Assembly (NCBI RefSeq): GCF_008831285.2 | Contig: NC_045139.1 | Coordinates: 31,655,706 to 31,719,705 of the forward strand | DNA: 64,000 nt | Direction: 5' to 3' | Source of the DNA: Nymphaea colorata | Lineage: Eukaryota; Streptophyta; Magnoliopsida; Nymphaeales; Nymphaeaceae | Part shown: positions 12,566-26,234 of the stretch, piece after piece | Numbering within the stretch: the stretch's first letter is position 1 | Layout of the letters: every line of letters starts with the position of its first letter | Translations under genes and position numbers: made by a program | Notes under the pieces: generated by a model | What the model saw: only the letters and a program-made list of their open reading frames with translations | Database searches by the model: none | Told to the model about the DNA's origin: nothing

Positions 12566-15500
12566 AGATTATTTTGAGTATGAATAAGAATTCATTAACC
12601 AAAATTGAGTGACGAGAAGCCACTCGAGAACAAAAAGAGGGAGAAAGAAAAAAATATATATTCGGCGATGAAGGGTATGAACGCGCCTGTCTGGTTTTTT
12701 TTTTACTGTAGTGAACTCGTCTGCAGTAAAGGGAACTGCAGACAAGTTTTTCTCGTCATCAAACATGCCCACTAAGAGTAAACCTGCGGCAACAGAGACG
12801 GAGAGAGCCCAAACTTCTTGTCCCACAAGTCATGCTTGTCAAAATTGATTTGGATTCAAATAAGTCTTTAAAATTGCCCCTTATATTGGGGATTTTAAGC
12901 TAAACTATCTTTCTAACTTGGTCTTCTTATTGATTATACACCTCTTTCTACTACTTTGATAAATAATCCTTCAGATTCAAAAACAACTGGTAATCGCCGT
13001 GACAGAAGGGTGAGGATCAGAGGGAGGAGAGAATGAGCGGGTGGAGGTTTTCGTTCTTTTTGTTTAAACATGATAAAACTGGTAACATCTGATCTGAAGG
13101 AGATGGACGGCTTACGTGCTGTGTAGCCGTGACAAAGTGAGCACTATGCAGCGGCTCACTTTATATTATATATACAACATCGTAACACAACATGATGTTT
13201 AATCCTTTGAACAAAAAACTTGAGCTAATTTGAGTGGCTTTGAGAAAAATGCTTGGATGACAAAATCCTACCGACAAAAGCCAGCACAAACACCCATACA
13301 AAAATATCTTTACAGAAACAAGGTCTTTAGGAAGACAACCTAAATAGATGTAAAATTAATTTACAGCACTGAAGCGAATATTACACTATCATCTTGAAGT
13401 TTTTATCACAAAAAATCCAATCTCATCCAATCATAAAAGCATAGCAGTTATAATCTAAATTAAATGCACATGGAAGTGTTCTACACATTTCTTTGTCTCA
13501 TTTATTGAACAGACATGCGATTGGATTTGCTACTGCATGTTGTCGGTGCAATCCTTGGATGCTTTGCCAGCCGACTTGATTTAAATTCCCGATACTGACG
13601 ACCAAAGGAATTGGTGTATTCTTCGACTGTTGTTCAATAAAGGTGGCGAGCCAACTCGCAGCAGCTTTGCATCGGGGGACCAAAGTAAACAGAGTAAAGA
13701 AGACGCCAAAGATTGGGAAGATGCCATATTATATTATTAAGACAGTTAAGATTGTGAAGATGATTTAAAAAAAAAACGGTTTATAATTGTATGCGTCAAT
13801 GCGATTTATGAACTTGGTATGTAGCATAAAACTGAATCTGAAGTCTGAGACTGATATCTGACGGGGATCTGATAATGATGCAAGTCAGATATAGATTTAT
13901 GAATCCAACTAAACATTAGTTTTGAGAAGAATAGAGTTTGAATTCGAACTAGATTTGTGTGCATTGGTTAGGGCCGGTGGCTGGTAAGCAGCTAATTGCT
14001 GGTTCGAACAGTATGGACACAAATATAAGTTCCAACCGAGGCACAGACGCAGCCTAACCATGCGGTAAAGGGGAAGGAAGCTTTGGCTCTCATTCTGGCA
14101 GTGAAATTTTCTTCCACTCAACCAGATTTGAATCTAAATACACTGAACTAATCTGATTAAACTCAACTCGAAAGAGTATATAACTATATCTCTAGGTGCT
14201 TAAAGTTACGGAATACAATATGCTATCATGGCTGCTTACCACCGATGGAACCAGTAGTGGAGCTTACTATGTGACTGATGTGGGCCACTGCGCACGCTAT
14301 CCTTTAAAATCCTTTACTACGACTGAACTGGACGTGGGTCCAGCCACATGTGGTGCTCAAACCAGACCTATGTCAATGCCCCATATGCACTTATCTTACT
14401 AAATCAAAAACCGATTAATATCATTTAACCAAAATTTTCTGGCTCTACGATTGGATGAAACGACAGAGAAGCTTCCCCTAAGCTTTCCCACCTCTGCGAG
14501 CGTCGGTTTGAGAAATGTGCTCTGTAATTTGCTGGCATTTCCATTGCCTTTTTCCGGTGTTCCTTCCAAAATAATAGCTGACTGGCGCGTCAACAATGGC
14601 GTTATGAACACGCCGAAGGATGGTGACTGCATTAATGCCGGCCGCCGGTGAATTAAGAGACAATGACGTAGCAAGATCCAAACAGGTTGGCCGCTGCGTA
14701 GTGAAAAAGGAGTTGGCTGTCGTCCCCATAGAGTGGCCGCAGCATGTGCTTTTGTTGCTGCTTGTCGTGAGCTTTTAATCAGATTACGGCTTACGGATTC
14801 ATCGAAGTTGATTTAATCCAATGATATATTATCAGATTCATATTCAAACTCGACGATGGTCCTATGGGAACGGAACTGTCATGTATATATACATATATAT
14901 GTACGTAGATTGGATCTTTATCAGATACCCGCCGAATATCACTACCAAATTCAGACTTGGTTTTAGCTTAATAATCAGATCTCAAGTTGCTTGCTAGATC
15001 TGGCTAAAAGTTTATGAATCCGGATTGATAATTGGCAGTAATGGATTTTAGGCCCATAAAGTTATTATCCTTAATCTTACTAATTTTACATTAGATAATC
15101 CAACGAGAACTTAGCTACTGTGACATTTGAGTCTGAATAATTATATATCCAATTATAGATATCCGTCCGCTTCAGATGGGATTCGATTTCCTTGATCAAA
15201 CCTGAGAATTTGAAGTTAGATTTGAGCTGTGAATTTGATAGTGGTACCCCATTGAGAAATCAAACAGTACCAACTAACTATTTAGTTTTTTCTCGAAGAA
15301 TGTGCTGCTGTTTGTTACTGCAGAACCGATTTGGATACAAGACTTCAACTTGGGTTCAGGAAATGCAGAAAGGAAAACAAAAGCTCAAGTGATCAAAATA
15401 TTTGGAGACTCTTTCAGATTCAAAACTGTTGAACTATGGGTGCTGCAGTGGGGCAATCTCCAATTCTGATCAGGAACGAGTGATTTTTGGCTTGCTTCAA

Positions 15501-17703
15501 TAAATTATCAAATTTACAAAATTTTGGGACGCCTTTAATTTTTTCCTCATACAATTTGATAATCTGAATCCAATTCGAATTAACAAGATCCAGTAAGAAA
15601 TTCTTTTGCCTAATTTGCAACTGAATTCAACTTTAACATGAGATTTTCACACCAAATCCAACCTAATGTTGGCTTCTGATGGACACCCACGTTTCGTTAC
15701 TTGTAGAAGTTTCTATTCAGTACTGTAATTTGTATATCTAATCTAGATCTGACTCCGAATCAAATTAAATGACATCCAATTAGGCAAGTATGATTAGTGG
15801 TGAAAATGGAAATAATTTTGCCAATTATCTCATCCAATCGAGTGAGTTTGCAGGCAGATGTGGATGAAGAGGTGGATCCATTCTTAAAATTGGCTCATAA
15901 AATGGGTTTCGATATGGGGGACTGCTCGTCTACACTGTGTTTGATTGCCGCAAAAAATTGTTTGAGTGCAAAAAATTTTCAGCCAAATCTCCTTGCATTC
16001 GACTAAAAATCTGGAAAAAAATGCATATTATGTGTCGAACTTGGAGAACATGTCTAGGGTTTTTCTTAAAGCAGGTATTGCAAGTCACAGACGTGCTGCT
16101 TCTCTGACTGGTTATCCAGGCAATCAAACACACCCTTAAGGAAGTTTGGTGTGGGAACATGCTTAATCTATAAACGAGTCAAAATTTGTGACTATATGTC
16201 ACGCCAACCATAGCCTACGAAATTTTATTGAGAGTCAATTCCGATCAATAAGAACAGCTAATACATTCAATCAATGAACCTTTCTAATTTAGGTGTGATG
16301 CGATAGGGACCCCAAGCAACGCTCCAACTGCTTGCAATGAAGTAGAGGCTTTCTTGGTCGGATCACGTCTATCAAATTGTTTTGATCATCCGATCAAGTC
16401 AAGCAGCAAACGCAGGTAAATTAGAACTAGAGGGTGGTGCATGTTCGGCCCCTAACTGGGCTCGTGCTTGAGTTTTTCACATTTTTTAAAAAAGAATGGT
16501 TATTTTTGTCATTTCAAAAAAAAAAAGCCTTTTTTTTCTGACTTTATAAGAGACGGGTTTTTTAAAAGGTTGAAGCCTCTCTTTCCTCAAGCCTCATGGT
16601 TGCTTGGGTAAGATAGAGTCAGTGTACCTTCAACTTGCAGCAATTTTTATGGTAAGAGACTATGATCCAACTACTAGATACAACAATCTATTAGATAGTC
16701 TCCCTAGGCACCGAGATGCAATCATATCACATCTTAACGCGGTGTGGTGTGTATATTTCCAGGCTTTCAAAGTTTTGGCTTGTATATTCATAATGATAGT
16801 ATGAGCGCTTTGGGGCGTCCCCAAGCTCTTTACTTACATAAGGCACACGAGAGAATGTGCGTTCCATGTTATATAGCTAACATAGTATGGTATTTTCCAC
16901 CTTTTACCAAATGGGCATTTTGGTAATTCTATAGGAAAATTTTTTCGATGTTCCACTTTTGCCCTTATAGGATGAGGGTTGTCTATTTAACTAACAAGAA
17001 GGGCATTTTGGTTGTTTCCTGCCCATGGCGTAGGGCCCTTTCTTAGGAGCCATAACATGTACCCTACTTTCCCTTTTTCACACATGAAGGGCATTTTGAT
17101 CATTTCCAAACACTATGACCTCCTCCAGACCAGAACTTGAGCTTACCGTGTTCACTCTCTACAATTTTTTGGACCAATCCCAAAGTGGGTGAGATCAGTA
17201 TGCAAAATACAAACCCTGTTCATCATTCATGTGATATCTTAGAGCTCACTTCATGGGGGAATTGCCAGTGTTCTTACTAATGATGGGCTCATGTTCAATC
17301 ATGAACACTGTGACCTATCAGTTGCAAATTAAGAAGACATGGCGACTATCTCCAATGATCAAAGGCATGAAATCCTTCAAATGTCACCAATCTTTCTCTA
17401 GAACAACTTCCAACTTACTTGTAGTAGAAGAAACTGACTTCTTTACCTCATTCTTTTAGCGTGACCATGAAGAGTAGTTCATGGTTATTTGGTGGAAAGT
17501 CATGAATAAAAATGAAGACAAAGGTTTAGTTCACTAGTCAGTAACTTGCAGAATATAATAATAAGTTCCATTTTGTTCAGATGAGAAGTCACTAGCCACT
17601 CTGCTTTTCGAAACTCTCTTTTCTTACGTCCCAAAATCCCATCTACATAGTTACCTGATAAGTGCCATTTGAAAATCTTTAAATCAAACCCCTTGTTTCT
17701 CAC
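12566..17703. other. Gene-poor stretch with old repeat remnants
   Basis: No gene recognised. About 13800-13930 and 14790-15280 are rich in AATCTGAATC/ATCAGATTC words resembling the dispersed family at 21160-21460 and 44405-44716. Segments at 16910-17110 repeat the phrase GGGCATTTTG(G/A)T three times, about 70-110 bp apart. Short open frames here lack any recognisable domain. Confidence 0.5.
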
Positions 17704-18028
17704 GAAACTAAAAGCTGATATTTGTGATTGTGCTTCATGTTTTGTTAACTCTGCTACGTATACCACTCTATATGAATCGTTTCTCACAGAACTAAGAGCT
17801 GATATTTGTGACTGTAATCGATGTTTTGCTAACTCTGCTGCTGATACCACTCTATGTGAGTCATTTCTCACAAAATTAAGAGCTGATATTTGCGACTGTG
17901 CTTGATGTCTTGTTAACTCTGCTGCTGATACCACTCTATATGAATCGTTTCTCAAAAAACTAAGAGCTGATATTTGCGACTGTGCTTGATGCTTTGTTAA
18001 CTCTGCTGCTGATATCACTATATATGAC
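17704..18028 (-). repeat. 84-bp tandem repeat, about four copies, frame-preserving
   Basis: Units start at 17704, 17788, 17872 and 17956; the period is 84 bp (28 codons). The minus strand stays open through all four units, each giving a variant of SAAELTKHQAQSQISAL followed by VRNDSYRVV. The open frame runs 18018-17500. I do not recognise the peptide. Each unit contains GGTATCAGCAGCAGAG on the minus strand, loosely like the TGGTATCAGAG primer-binding sequence of copia elements, so a retroelement leader is one possible origin. Confidence 0.8.
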
Positions 18029-18922
18029 TACCAATACCATTGTCTCAACTCTCATACCAATATAAAAAAAATTTAATACAACTCTAGCACACAGAAATAC
18101 AAACAACAAACACAAAGTTGAAAGAGACTCTTGGATTGTTCTGCACTTCCATTCCCATGATATAATTTTTTTTTCTTTACAAGTTACTTCTCTAACACAG
18201 AACTGCACAAACAGACGGGGAATGAAAAATAAAGTTCAAAGCGAATGGGTTTCCTGAAAACTTGTTTTATCACTAATCGGTTAGAGTGAATGAAAGGAGA
18301 AAAGATTCATACAAAAAGAAAAGACTCACTAATATAGGTTTTATCGAGCATAAGAAGCAGAAATATATTTGCCAAGCTCTTGCCAATTTGAGGTCTTGGG
18401 TACATTTGGAACCCCATGCAGTAAATCTTTGTGGAGCCTAGGCATGCCCAAAAACAGACAAATATTTGGTTCGCAATCAACAAACTCATAGAAGCACCTG
18501 ATAGAGAAATATCAAGAAATTGGACTATCAAAGTAAAGAAGAAAAAGAGAAGAGAAAAAACAGGCTGATCAACCCGTCTATTTCAGAAATAGTCCTACCA
18601 TGTGGGTAAATATTGCAGAACGCTCCCTGCTTAGTGTTTTTTACTGCCACAATCCATCAATATTTTTTCGGGCACCTTTCCAGAAGATTTATCGAGGATT
18701 AACAACCATTATACAACACAATCACTTGTGGTGTGACCTTTCCAACACAATTAATGAGGTTGGCAGTGAAAGGGCCATCAAAAAAAAAAAAAAAAAAAAA
18801 GCGACATTTTTGTCCTTATAAAAGGCTCGTTTGTTGATTGCATAGATTTCACGTTTATGTCCTCTCAACAAGACCATTCACTTTTTAGATTAGACAAAAA
18901 AAAAATGCTGACTAGGCCTTGT
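18029..18922. other. Gene-free stretch
   Basis: Contains a poly(A) run of about 20 at 18780-18800 and otherwise unremarkable AT-rich sequence. Confidence 0.55.
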
Positions 18923-19304
18923 TAGCGCACACGAGTCAAGTCGAGTTTGAGTTGGGCCAGCTCGAGCTCAACTCGAGTTCGAGTCAAACTCAACAAAACA
19001 AGCTCGTGCTCGACTCAGCGACACAATGTCAAGTTCAAACTCAACTTGTTAACTCATTTATTTTAAACAAGTATTGTTTTGTTTAACTTGATTAGTTGCT
19101 ACTTGTTTAATTATTTTCTCGTTATAATTCAATGTGTTGTATAGTCGAGCCAAGTAGAGTTTAAACGAGTTAAACAAGTCTAGTTCTTTCACTTTGAACG
19201 CAGACTCCTTTAACATTTTGAGGATACATATACATTTGAACTCGAGCTCGACTTATTTATAAATGAGTCGAGTTCGAGCTGGCTGGACTTGTTATGAAAC
19301 CCTA
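18923..19304. mobile_element. 382-bp hAT-like non-autonomous element
   Basis: Flanked by a perfect 8-bp direct repeat GGCCTTGT (18915-18922 and 19305-19312), the target duplication length of hAT elements. The ends TAGCGCACAC and, inverted, TAGGGTTTCA share only the first nucleotides. The interior is packed with GAGTCGAG/CTCGAACTCGA words in both orientations near each end (subterminal repeats), typical of plant hAT MITEs. No coding capacity. Confidence 0.65.
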
Positions 19305-21159
19305 GGCCTTGTGTAATTAATATAGTTTACACTCCAAAAAAACATATTTACTTCTATTTCAATTATTAAATCTTTCAGTATCAATATTCCCTCAAAAAAA
19401 GAGAACTTTTAATAAAGACGGCCAGCAACCACCACCACAACCACATGCAAGGTCCACAACAACAAGGTAGACCGCATTCAATACTGATGACACTATCATG
19501 ATTATTATTATTATTACTACTGTTTTTAATGTAAAGCGGCCACAGTGACTTTGTTGCAATATAAGTGAGTTTTCTAATTGCAAGAAAACGATAGCTTACA
19601 TCTACCTGCTCCCAGGCAATGGTTATGTTGGAGATAATCCTACGTTTGATCATAATGTGAACTCAAAGCTTCTTTAAAGAATCTATACTAACTTCTAAAA
19701 GGCTGTTTGACGAACGAAACACTATGTAATTGTAACTTAAAATGAACCAAAGATTAGAGCAGAGCAGATTCATAAAACACAGTTTACAACAGTTGCAAAC
19801 TGTTTTATTTGCCAAACAAGCCCTAAGGATCTCAATAATCTGAACATAATCCTGCATTTAGTTGTAATCTAGATTCAAATAGATGGATTTGCTGAGAAAA
19901 TAATATGTAAAAAGTTAGATATAGTTTTATAGTATCTAATTTCGAGTCAAATTAAGCAATATTTTATTTGCTATTACCAACTCTTCTAAATCGTTCAGCA
20001 GGCACCTGATAAGCTTTTGCGGGAATTAATGACATCAAAGTTATTGACCTTGAATCAATTTTTCCCAACGACGGCATTTTTTTGCTGAATATGCTTTGGC
20101 TTATTGGTCAAATCCCACCTTCCATCTACAAAATTAAGTAAATAAGTAAAACAAAAATATACAGTTTAGACTTCAAGCTATGCATCTTGGATTGAAAATG
20201 GTGGCATGCATGCCGAACACCCAAGTTAAGGCGTGCTCGAGTGGTAAGATCACCCAGATCTCAGAGCAGGCTTCAAGTTAAAGCACTATCTTCTTGTTCG
20301 AGGAAACACGATGTGATCATACATGTTCTTTATTAAACCAACAGTCAAATACTTGAAATAACTACATCATGTTTTATGAAATAAAAATATGATGTTGTCA
20401 TGTTTTCAAGAGACATAGCATAGCTGGTGGGGTTCGCAAGCAAACGAGAGCTCGGTCATCACGTGTTTGTTACTCCTTCAAAATATAAAGATGACAACCG
20501 CTATTCTCGAGTTGAAATGAGTAACCGTAAGTTTGTGCAGGTTTTGGTGCATATCTAAACCTTGAAAACAAAGGGGTTTTTGACCTCTCACTCATCCGGT
20601 GGGTTCCCTCACGCTCACCCACAATATGATGTTCTCATGTATCTTAAACACATAATGTTTTTTCCTAAATGCCCTCTTAGCACCCAATGCTGTTCCTATT
20701 GATATTGGCCAACTTGAATAATTGTTATTGTTTATTTTACGTTATTTTAAACTGATTATAACTTTTGCTTCCACTATTGGAGGACATATGGCTCATATGC
20801 GTACTCATAATGATAATATTGTTTGTACCTTCAACTCTGCGTGCGGGCTCGAAAGTTTGGCTATGATATCTGCCAATATCTCTTGGTAGAACTTAGCTTT
20901 CATCTCCATATATAATTCAGTGAGGTCAATGGCGCCGTTGATATATAATAGAGGGATTTTCAATTTTATCAAGGCAGATCTCGAATTAATAATAGAAGTT
21001 ACATCCCAAACGGAACTCGCATGCTTTTTATTTTAATAGTCGCCTTCATTGATGGCAACTACTCAGGAAGACTCCCCAGTTGGTTCCTCACTTGCGGCTT
21101 GTAAGCTCCTGGCATACAAGGCGCATCGATCGAGATGTCAATTAATCGTATTCCAATCA
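19305..21159. other. Gene-free stretch with a possible SINE relic
   Basis: No gene recognised. 20234-20249 (TGCTCGAGTGGTAAGA) resembles a tRNA A box and 20295-20306 (GTTCGAGGAAAC) a B box, a spacing expected of a tRNA-derived SINE. An ATT microsatellite lies at 19500-19515. Confidence 0.4.
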
Positions 21160-21470
21160 TATATATACTCTTAACCGTATATAAGAGTTTGGATGTTCAG
21201 AATAATAAGATTTTGGATGTTCCTCTATTCTGATTGGAATACGAAGAAAGAAAAGTTATATCAATTCGAATCTGAAATCTGACTTTACAATCTGAATATG
21301 ATTTTTAAAGTCACTAATCCGACCAATTTTCACAATGTAAGGGCCATGGATATACGACATTTAGTTATACTAAATCCAATCTGAATATGAATCCAAATCA
21401 GGTTGGATATTTATTTATATCCAAATTTGAATCTGATTGGATGTCATTTCTTAAATATGAGCCCATCACG
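21160..21470. repeat. Dispersed repeat copy (AATCTGAATC family)
   Basis: Contains AATCTGAAATCTGACTTTACAATCTGAATATG and AATCCAAATCAGGTTGGATAT-type phrases (shown in parts: CGAATCTGAAATCTGAC, then CCAAATTTGAATCTGATTGG). The same phrases in the same order occur near 6050-6330 and 44460-44700. Probably an old non-autonomous DNA transposon. Confidence 0.5.
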
Positions 21471-21747
21471 AACTATTGGCATCGTACTGGTGACTTATGA
21501 AAAATAAAAAATAAAATTTTGAAATTATTTTATTTACATACAAGGCATTATGTACTTATGTCAATAGGCCGTGCTGGGCTCATTCTATGTCATAAGTGCC
21601 TTTGCAAATTAATTAGTAACCAATTTTATACTAATAATTCATATCAATCCTGTTTGAAGTGTTAATAACTGCAGCTAATACTACTTGAACACTTTGTGTT
21701 TTTGGTGGAACCAAAATTCTGCTTCAGTCCAAGAAAAGAAAAAGCTA

Positions 21748-22071
21748 GGGAGTGTTTGAATGACACCCTCCAAAAACTTGGTTTTGTGAAAACCGACTTT
21801 TTAAAAAACCTTGTTAAAAACCCAGTTTTGAAAAATTGGTTTGGATGTTTGGATGACAACTAAAAAACTTGACTTAGAGGCAAAAGTCAGTTTTGCCTGA
21901 AAAACCTGGGGGAGGCAGGTTCCGGCCCTTTATGAAAACCAAGTTTTGCCAAAACTGGGTTTTGGCAAAACCAAGTTGGAATGTCCCTAAACATTCTTGA
22001 AATGGTGGTTTGGGATAAAACCAGGTTTTATCTTCCAAAACCTGGTTTTAATTAGTCGTTCAACCACCCCC
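21748..22071. repeat. MITE-like element of the AAAACC-GGTTTT family
   Basis: The left end GGGAGTGTTTGAATGAC and the complement of the right end GGGGTGGTTGAACGAC form an imperfect inverted repeat. The interior carries many short palindromes of the type AAAACCTGGTTTT and AAAACCCAGTTTT. No target duplication was found. A related stretch sits at 22525-22770, and shorter ones at 44080-44240 and 44870-44980. Confidence 0.5.
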
Positions 22072-22524
22072 TCCCCCTCTTTTAGAAATCAACGTAGAGT
22101 AAATGCTTTCACTGCAGGATCCGCTGTGTTGCTAATCGCCCTCGTCTTGAAAGCATGCAGGTCTGCTTCATTTTAAAATCCATGGACATGATGACTACCA
22201 ACAGTATCACCAGTGTTTTCTAAAAATTGTGGATCCAACAGAAGGTCTCCAAGCAAAGTTGCCATTTATCAAGTGGCCTTCTCTTCCAGGCAGAAACTTT
22301 TATTGATTGTTTCTGCCTAGGGTAGGTTAGAAAATCATGATCCTAATTTAATGGGCTTTCCTTATTTAACTTCAGAAATTTGCTGGTCAAGGGCACTATT
22401 TTTAATTTTTTTGCTTTTAAGACATTGCCCTAAGAGTCCTGTCTAATTAGAGGACCAGTGTCTCCAGTAACTATTTTAGTTCGAAATAGAGAAGGCTCAA
22501 GGCAGCCATGGATGTGGAAAAACA

Positions 22525-22770
22525 TTACGTGTGTTGGATGACGCCCTCCTGGAATCCAGTTTTGTAAAAACTAGATTTATAAACACAAAGTTCTTTAATG
22601 AATTTTAGAAACTTTGTTTTTTTTTTTTTGTTTTGGTGAAACGTCCAAAACCTGGTTTTGAATAAGCTAAAGGGGACCAGTTTTTCACTCCCTTTCACAA
22701 AACCAGGTTTTATTAAAACTGGGTTTTCTTTAAACCTAGTTTTCATGGAACCCAAACAGTCCAAAACCTT
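22525..22770. repeat. Second copy of the AAAACC-GGTTTT repeat family
   Basis: Starts GTGTTGGATGACGCCCTCC (compare GTGTTTGAATGACACCCTCC at 21752) and contains AAAACCTGGTTTT and AAAACCAGGTTTT. Diverged relative of the copy at 21748. Confidence 0.45.
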
Positions 22771-23398
22771 TCTAAACCACCTCAAGTCTTTGTGTTCTTC
22801 TCCTCTTCTTTTAAATCTTGAGAGTGTGTGAAGAAATTGTCTTAACTACTTGTCGAAAACAAGGTACAAGGTGGCGACCATTATTTTGCTACATATTTAT
22901 TAGGTCGGGGCTATTTTGCTAATAAACCGCTTAAGAAAAGCAAAATCTTTGGTTTTTTTTTGTAGGTTAGAGGGTCTACAGCGCATGCACATAAATAATT
23001 GAAACAACCAAGCAGACTGCTTTAAATTCTACTGTCAGAGATCAGAAAAATTAAATACTTGTAAACCAACTTGTGGGCACCTCTGAATCTTCAATCTGAC
23101 ACCGAGGAGATAACTTGTTGTGTTTGTGCTCCATTATCCTGCCGCTTATCCTTTAATTCTCTGGTTTCACACCTTGTGCATTTCAGCAAGGAGTTAGGAG
23201 TAGAATCTTTAAATGCTACCGGCCCCAGCTACTGAATTTCCACTCAAGTAGGCCCATCCCAACTGCATGCTCAGCTAGCTGAGCTCCGAGCCCGCCGTTG
23301 GCTTCTTCAATTTAAATGCCAGGCCCTCTCGCCGGTGAATTCAGACCACCAACATCACGTTCTGCACTCTGGCTGTTCCATTTCAAGCTTTCTTCACC
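22771..23398 (+). promoter_or_regulatory. Upstream region of the HOTHEAD-like gene
   Basis: No coding sequence seen. TTTAAATG near 23310 could serve as a weak TATA element about 90 bp before the start codon. Inference only. Confidence 0.3.
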
Positions 23399-26203
23399 AT
23401 GGCTTTCTTGGGGAGATTGATTCTTTCTGCGCTTATCGGGATCCTCTGCTTCCATGGCTTCTGCCTCTCTGAGATGCGTAATGATCTCTGCGTTTCGTTG
23501 TCTTCTCGATATTTCTTGCGCACTAGTTTCTCCATGCTCATTGGCCAGCTGAGTCATTTCTCTGTGTCTCTTTTAGTTTACAGTTGACAATTTGGATTAG
23601 GCAACCTCATTTCCATGGATTAGACTAACCAGTTTCTGAAAAAGGTCGTCATTTTGTCATATGTTTACAACTGAAGCGGCGCCAAGAAACATATCTTGCT
23701 CTGCAAACTAGATTTTCTGCTTTATATCATCAAAAGATGTCCTTGTTTGAGATTTAGCCAACAATTACAGGTACCAATTAGTTCTGCATCTTAATCAAAG
23801 GATCATGCAACTAAAGGTTTCTCTAATCCAGCAGAAACTAGAGTCTGAGGCTGAACAGACCATTTAACAAATTGAAGTGTACAGAAAGCTTTCTTTCAGT
23901 TTGTGTGAATCTTCCCTTTTCTTCTAACATTTTCCTTGAAAAATCGCAGCTCCCAATTATTCCTTTATGCAAGAGGCGATATCTGCACCTGCAATCTCCC
24001 ACTATGACTACATAATCGTGGGTGGAGGGACAGCAGGGTGCCCACTAGCAGCGACCCTTTCTCAGAGGTTCAAGGTGCTACTGATAGAAAGAGGAGGCTC
24101 CCCATATGGCAACGCCAACATAACAAATCTCGGGTCTTTTGGGGACACCCTCTCCGACCTGTCCCCCGACTCGCCTTCCCAGAGGTTCATCTCAGAAGAT
24201 GGTGTCATAAACGCCAGAGCCAGAGTCCTGGGAGGCGGCAGCTGCCTGAACGCCGGGTTCTACACCAGGGCCGGCCGGGAATACGTCGAGCAAGTCGGCT
24301 GGGACGGGGCCTTGGTGAACCAATCTTATGAGTGGGTAGAGAAGATTGTGGCCTTCGAGCCCCCCATGCTTCAATGGCAGTCTGCTGTAAGAGATGCCCT
24401 TCTGGAAGTTGGGGTGTTGCCTTACAATGGCTTCACCTTCGATCACCTGTATGGCACCAAAGTGGGAGGCACCATCTTCGACAAGGACGGCCGCCGGCAC
24501 ACCGCTGCCAACTTGCTCGAGTATGCCAACCCCAGCGGCCTCACCGTTCTGCTGCATGCTACTGTTTCCCGCATACTGTTCAGAACTAAAGGTAGTAACA
24601 AAGAAGAATTGCAACTGCCTCATTTTCTCTCCTCCTTGTTCTGTGATCGAGAGAAGAAGATGGCAGATCACTCCCATTCTTTCAGTTTTTCCATATAATG
24701 AACCAGGAAAACGAACTAAAAATTGAAGATAGGGATGCCATCTTTCCTAAACAGAGGCGCCATCTTTCCGAAACAAAGGCAGAATTAGCAGAGCCATAGT
24801 ATTCCTTTCAAAATTTTGAAATGTAGAGGTTTTCTAAGAGCTTTTAAGACAAGCTTTATTTTTAAAATTTCAGGAGAAGAACAAGAACATTTATCTTGGG
24901 GAATTTACTTATATTTCTGCAAAATGTTCCGTTTGTAGGATGTGGGAGTGGAAAGAAAAATGGATGGAAATTTAGAGTTTTTCCATATTTAAAACTATAA
25001 AGGTCAACACACAAAAAAAATCATACGTTTTGGACATATGGAATCATTTTTATAAGTAAAAAAAATTATGGCCGTTGGTTATCAAACTTCTACAAAAATC
25101 TCACTTTCTGACTTAAAATAATGTCATTTTTATATAAATCTGTGATGTTTTGGTGGTAGATATAACTTTCGTGCGCAGATTTTACAAGAAATAATGAGTA
25201 AAAAGTATTAAAAATAGTCACGGCGGTCATTCCTTCTTTGGTTTTTAGGGAAGGGAAGGCCCGTAGCTCACGGAGTGGTGTTTAGGGACTCAAAGGGGAC
25301 CCTGCACCGGGCGTATCTCAATGATGGGACCCAAAATGAGATCATCTTGTCCGCAGGAGCCATTGGCAGCCCACAGCTGCTAATGCTCAGTGGCATCGGT
25401 CGAGCACAGAGTCTGAAGTCCCAGGGGATCGGAGTGGTGGTTGATCAGCCGCTGGTGGGTCAAGGAATGGCCGACAACCCCATGAACGCCATCTACATCC
25501 CGTCGCCGTTGCCGGTGGAGGTTTCCCTGATTCAGGTGGTTGGCATCACTCACTTCGGAAGCTACATTGAAGCTGCTAGTGGCGCCAATTTTGCTTACCC
25601 TTCTGCCTCCTCGGGCACACCTAGAAGGGACTTTGGCATGTTCTCTCCTAAGGTATGTGTGTGTATGTGCGGGCGCGCATTCGCTTTCTATACTGAATTC
25701 TTTAATATTATAAAATATCGCATGGATAGTAAATCGCTTTCTATACTGAATTCTTTAAGATTATAAAACATCGAATGGATACAACTACTATCTGCTTGAT
25801 TGATGTCAACTTATGCCCATTTGTTGAAGGCGACCTTATATGAGATTGCTGTTTTCTTGTTTTTTTCTTAGCCATCATCATGTTGGCTGTTGGCTGGAAC
25901 AACTGTGGTTAAATGGCTGGATAACTCTGAACAGGCAGAATCACCTGTCAATGATGATTAGATAATTTTTTATGAAGAAAAGTTAACTGATAGTGGGCAA
26001 GACGCATACGATCTTGGCCAACATTATTCAATTCTTTCTCCCTTTTATATATTAGGAAATAGGAATGGAAAGATCTGGTTCTGCCCTCCCCACCTCTTTC
26101 TCTTTTCCCTTCTTCTCTCATTTCTCTCTCTCTCTTTCGTCATCCACCTCCTCTCTGGCATCCACTCCCCCTCTCTTCCCCAGTTTTCCCTTCTTCTCTC
26201 ATT

Positions 26204-26234
<31 letters not shown>

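Noticed and set aside
17704..18028. CRISPR array
   Set aside because: Units are contiguous 84-bp tandem copies without spacers, in a plant nuclear sequence.
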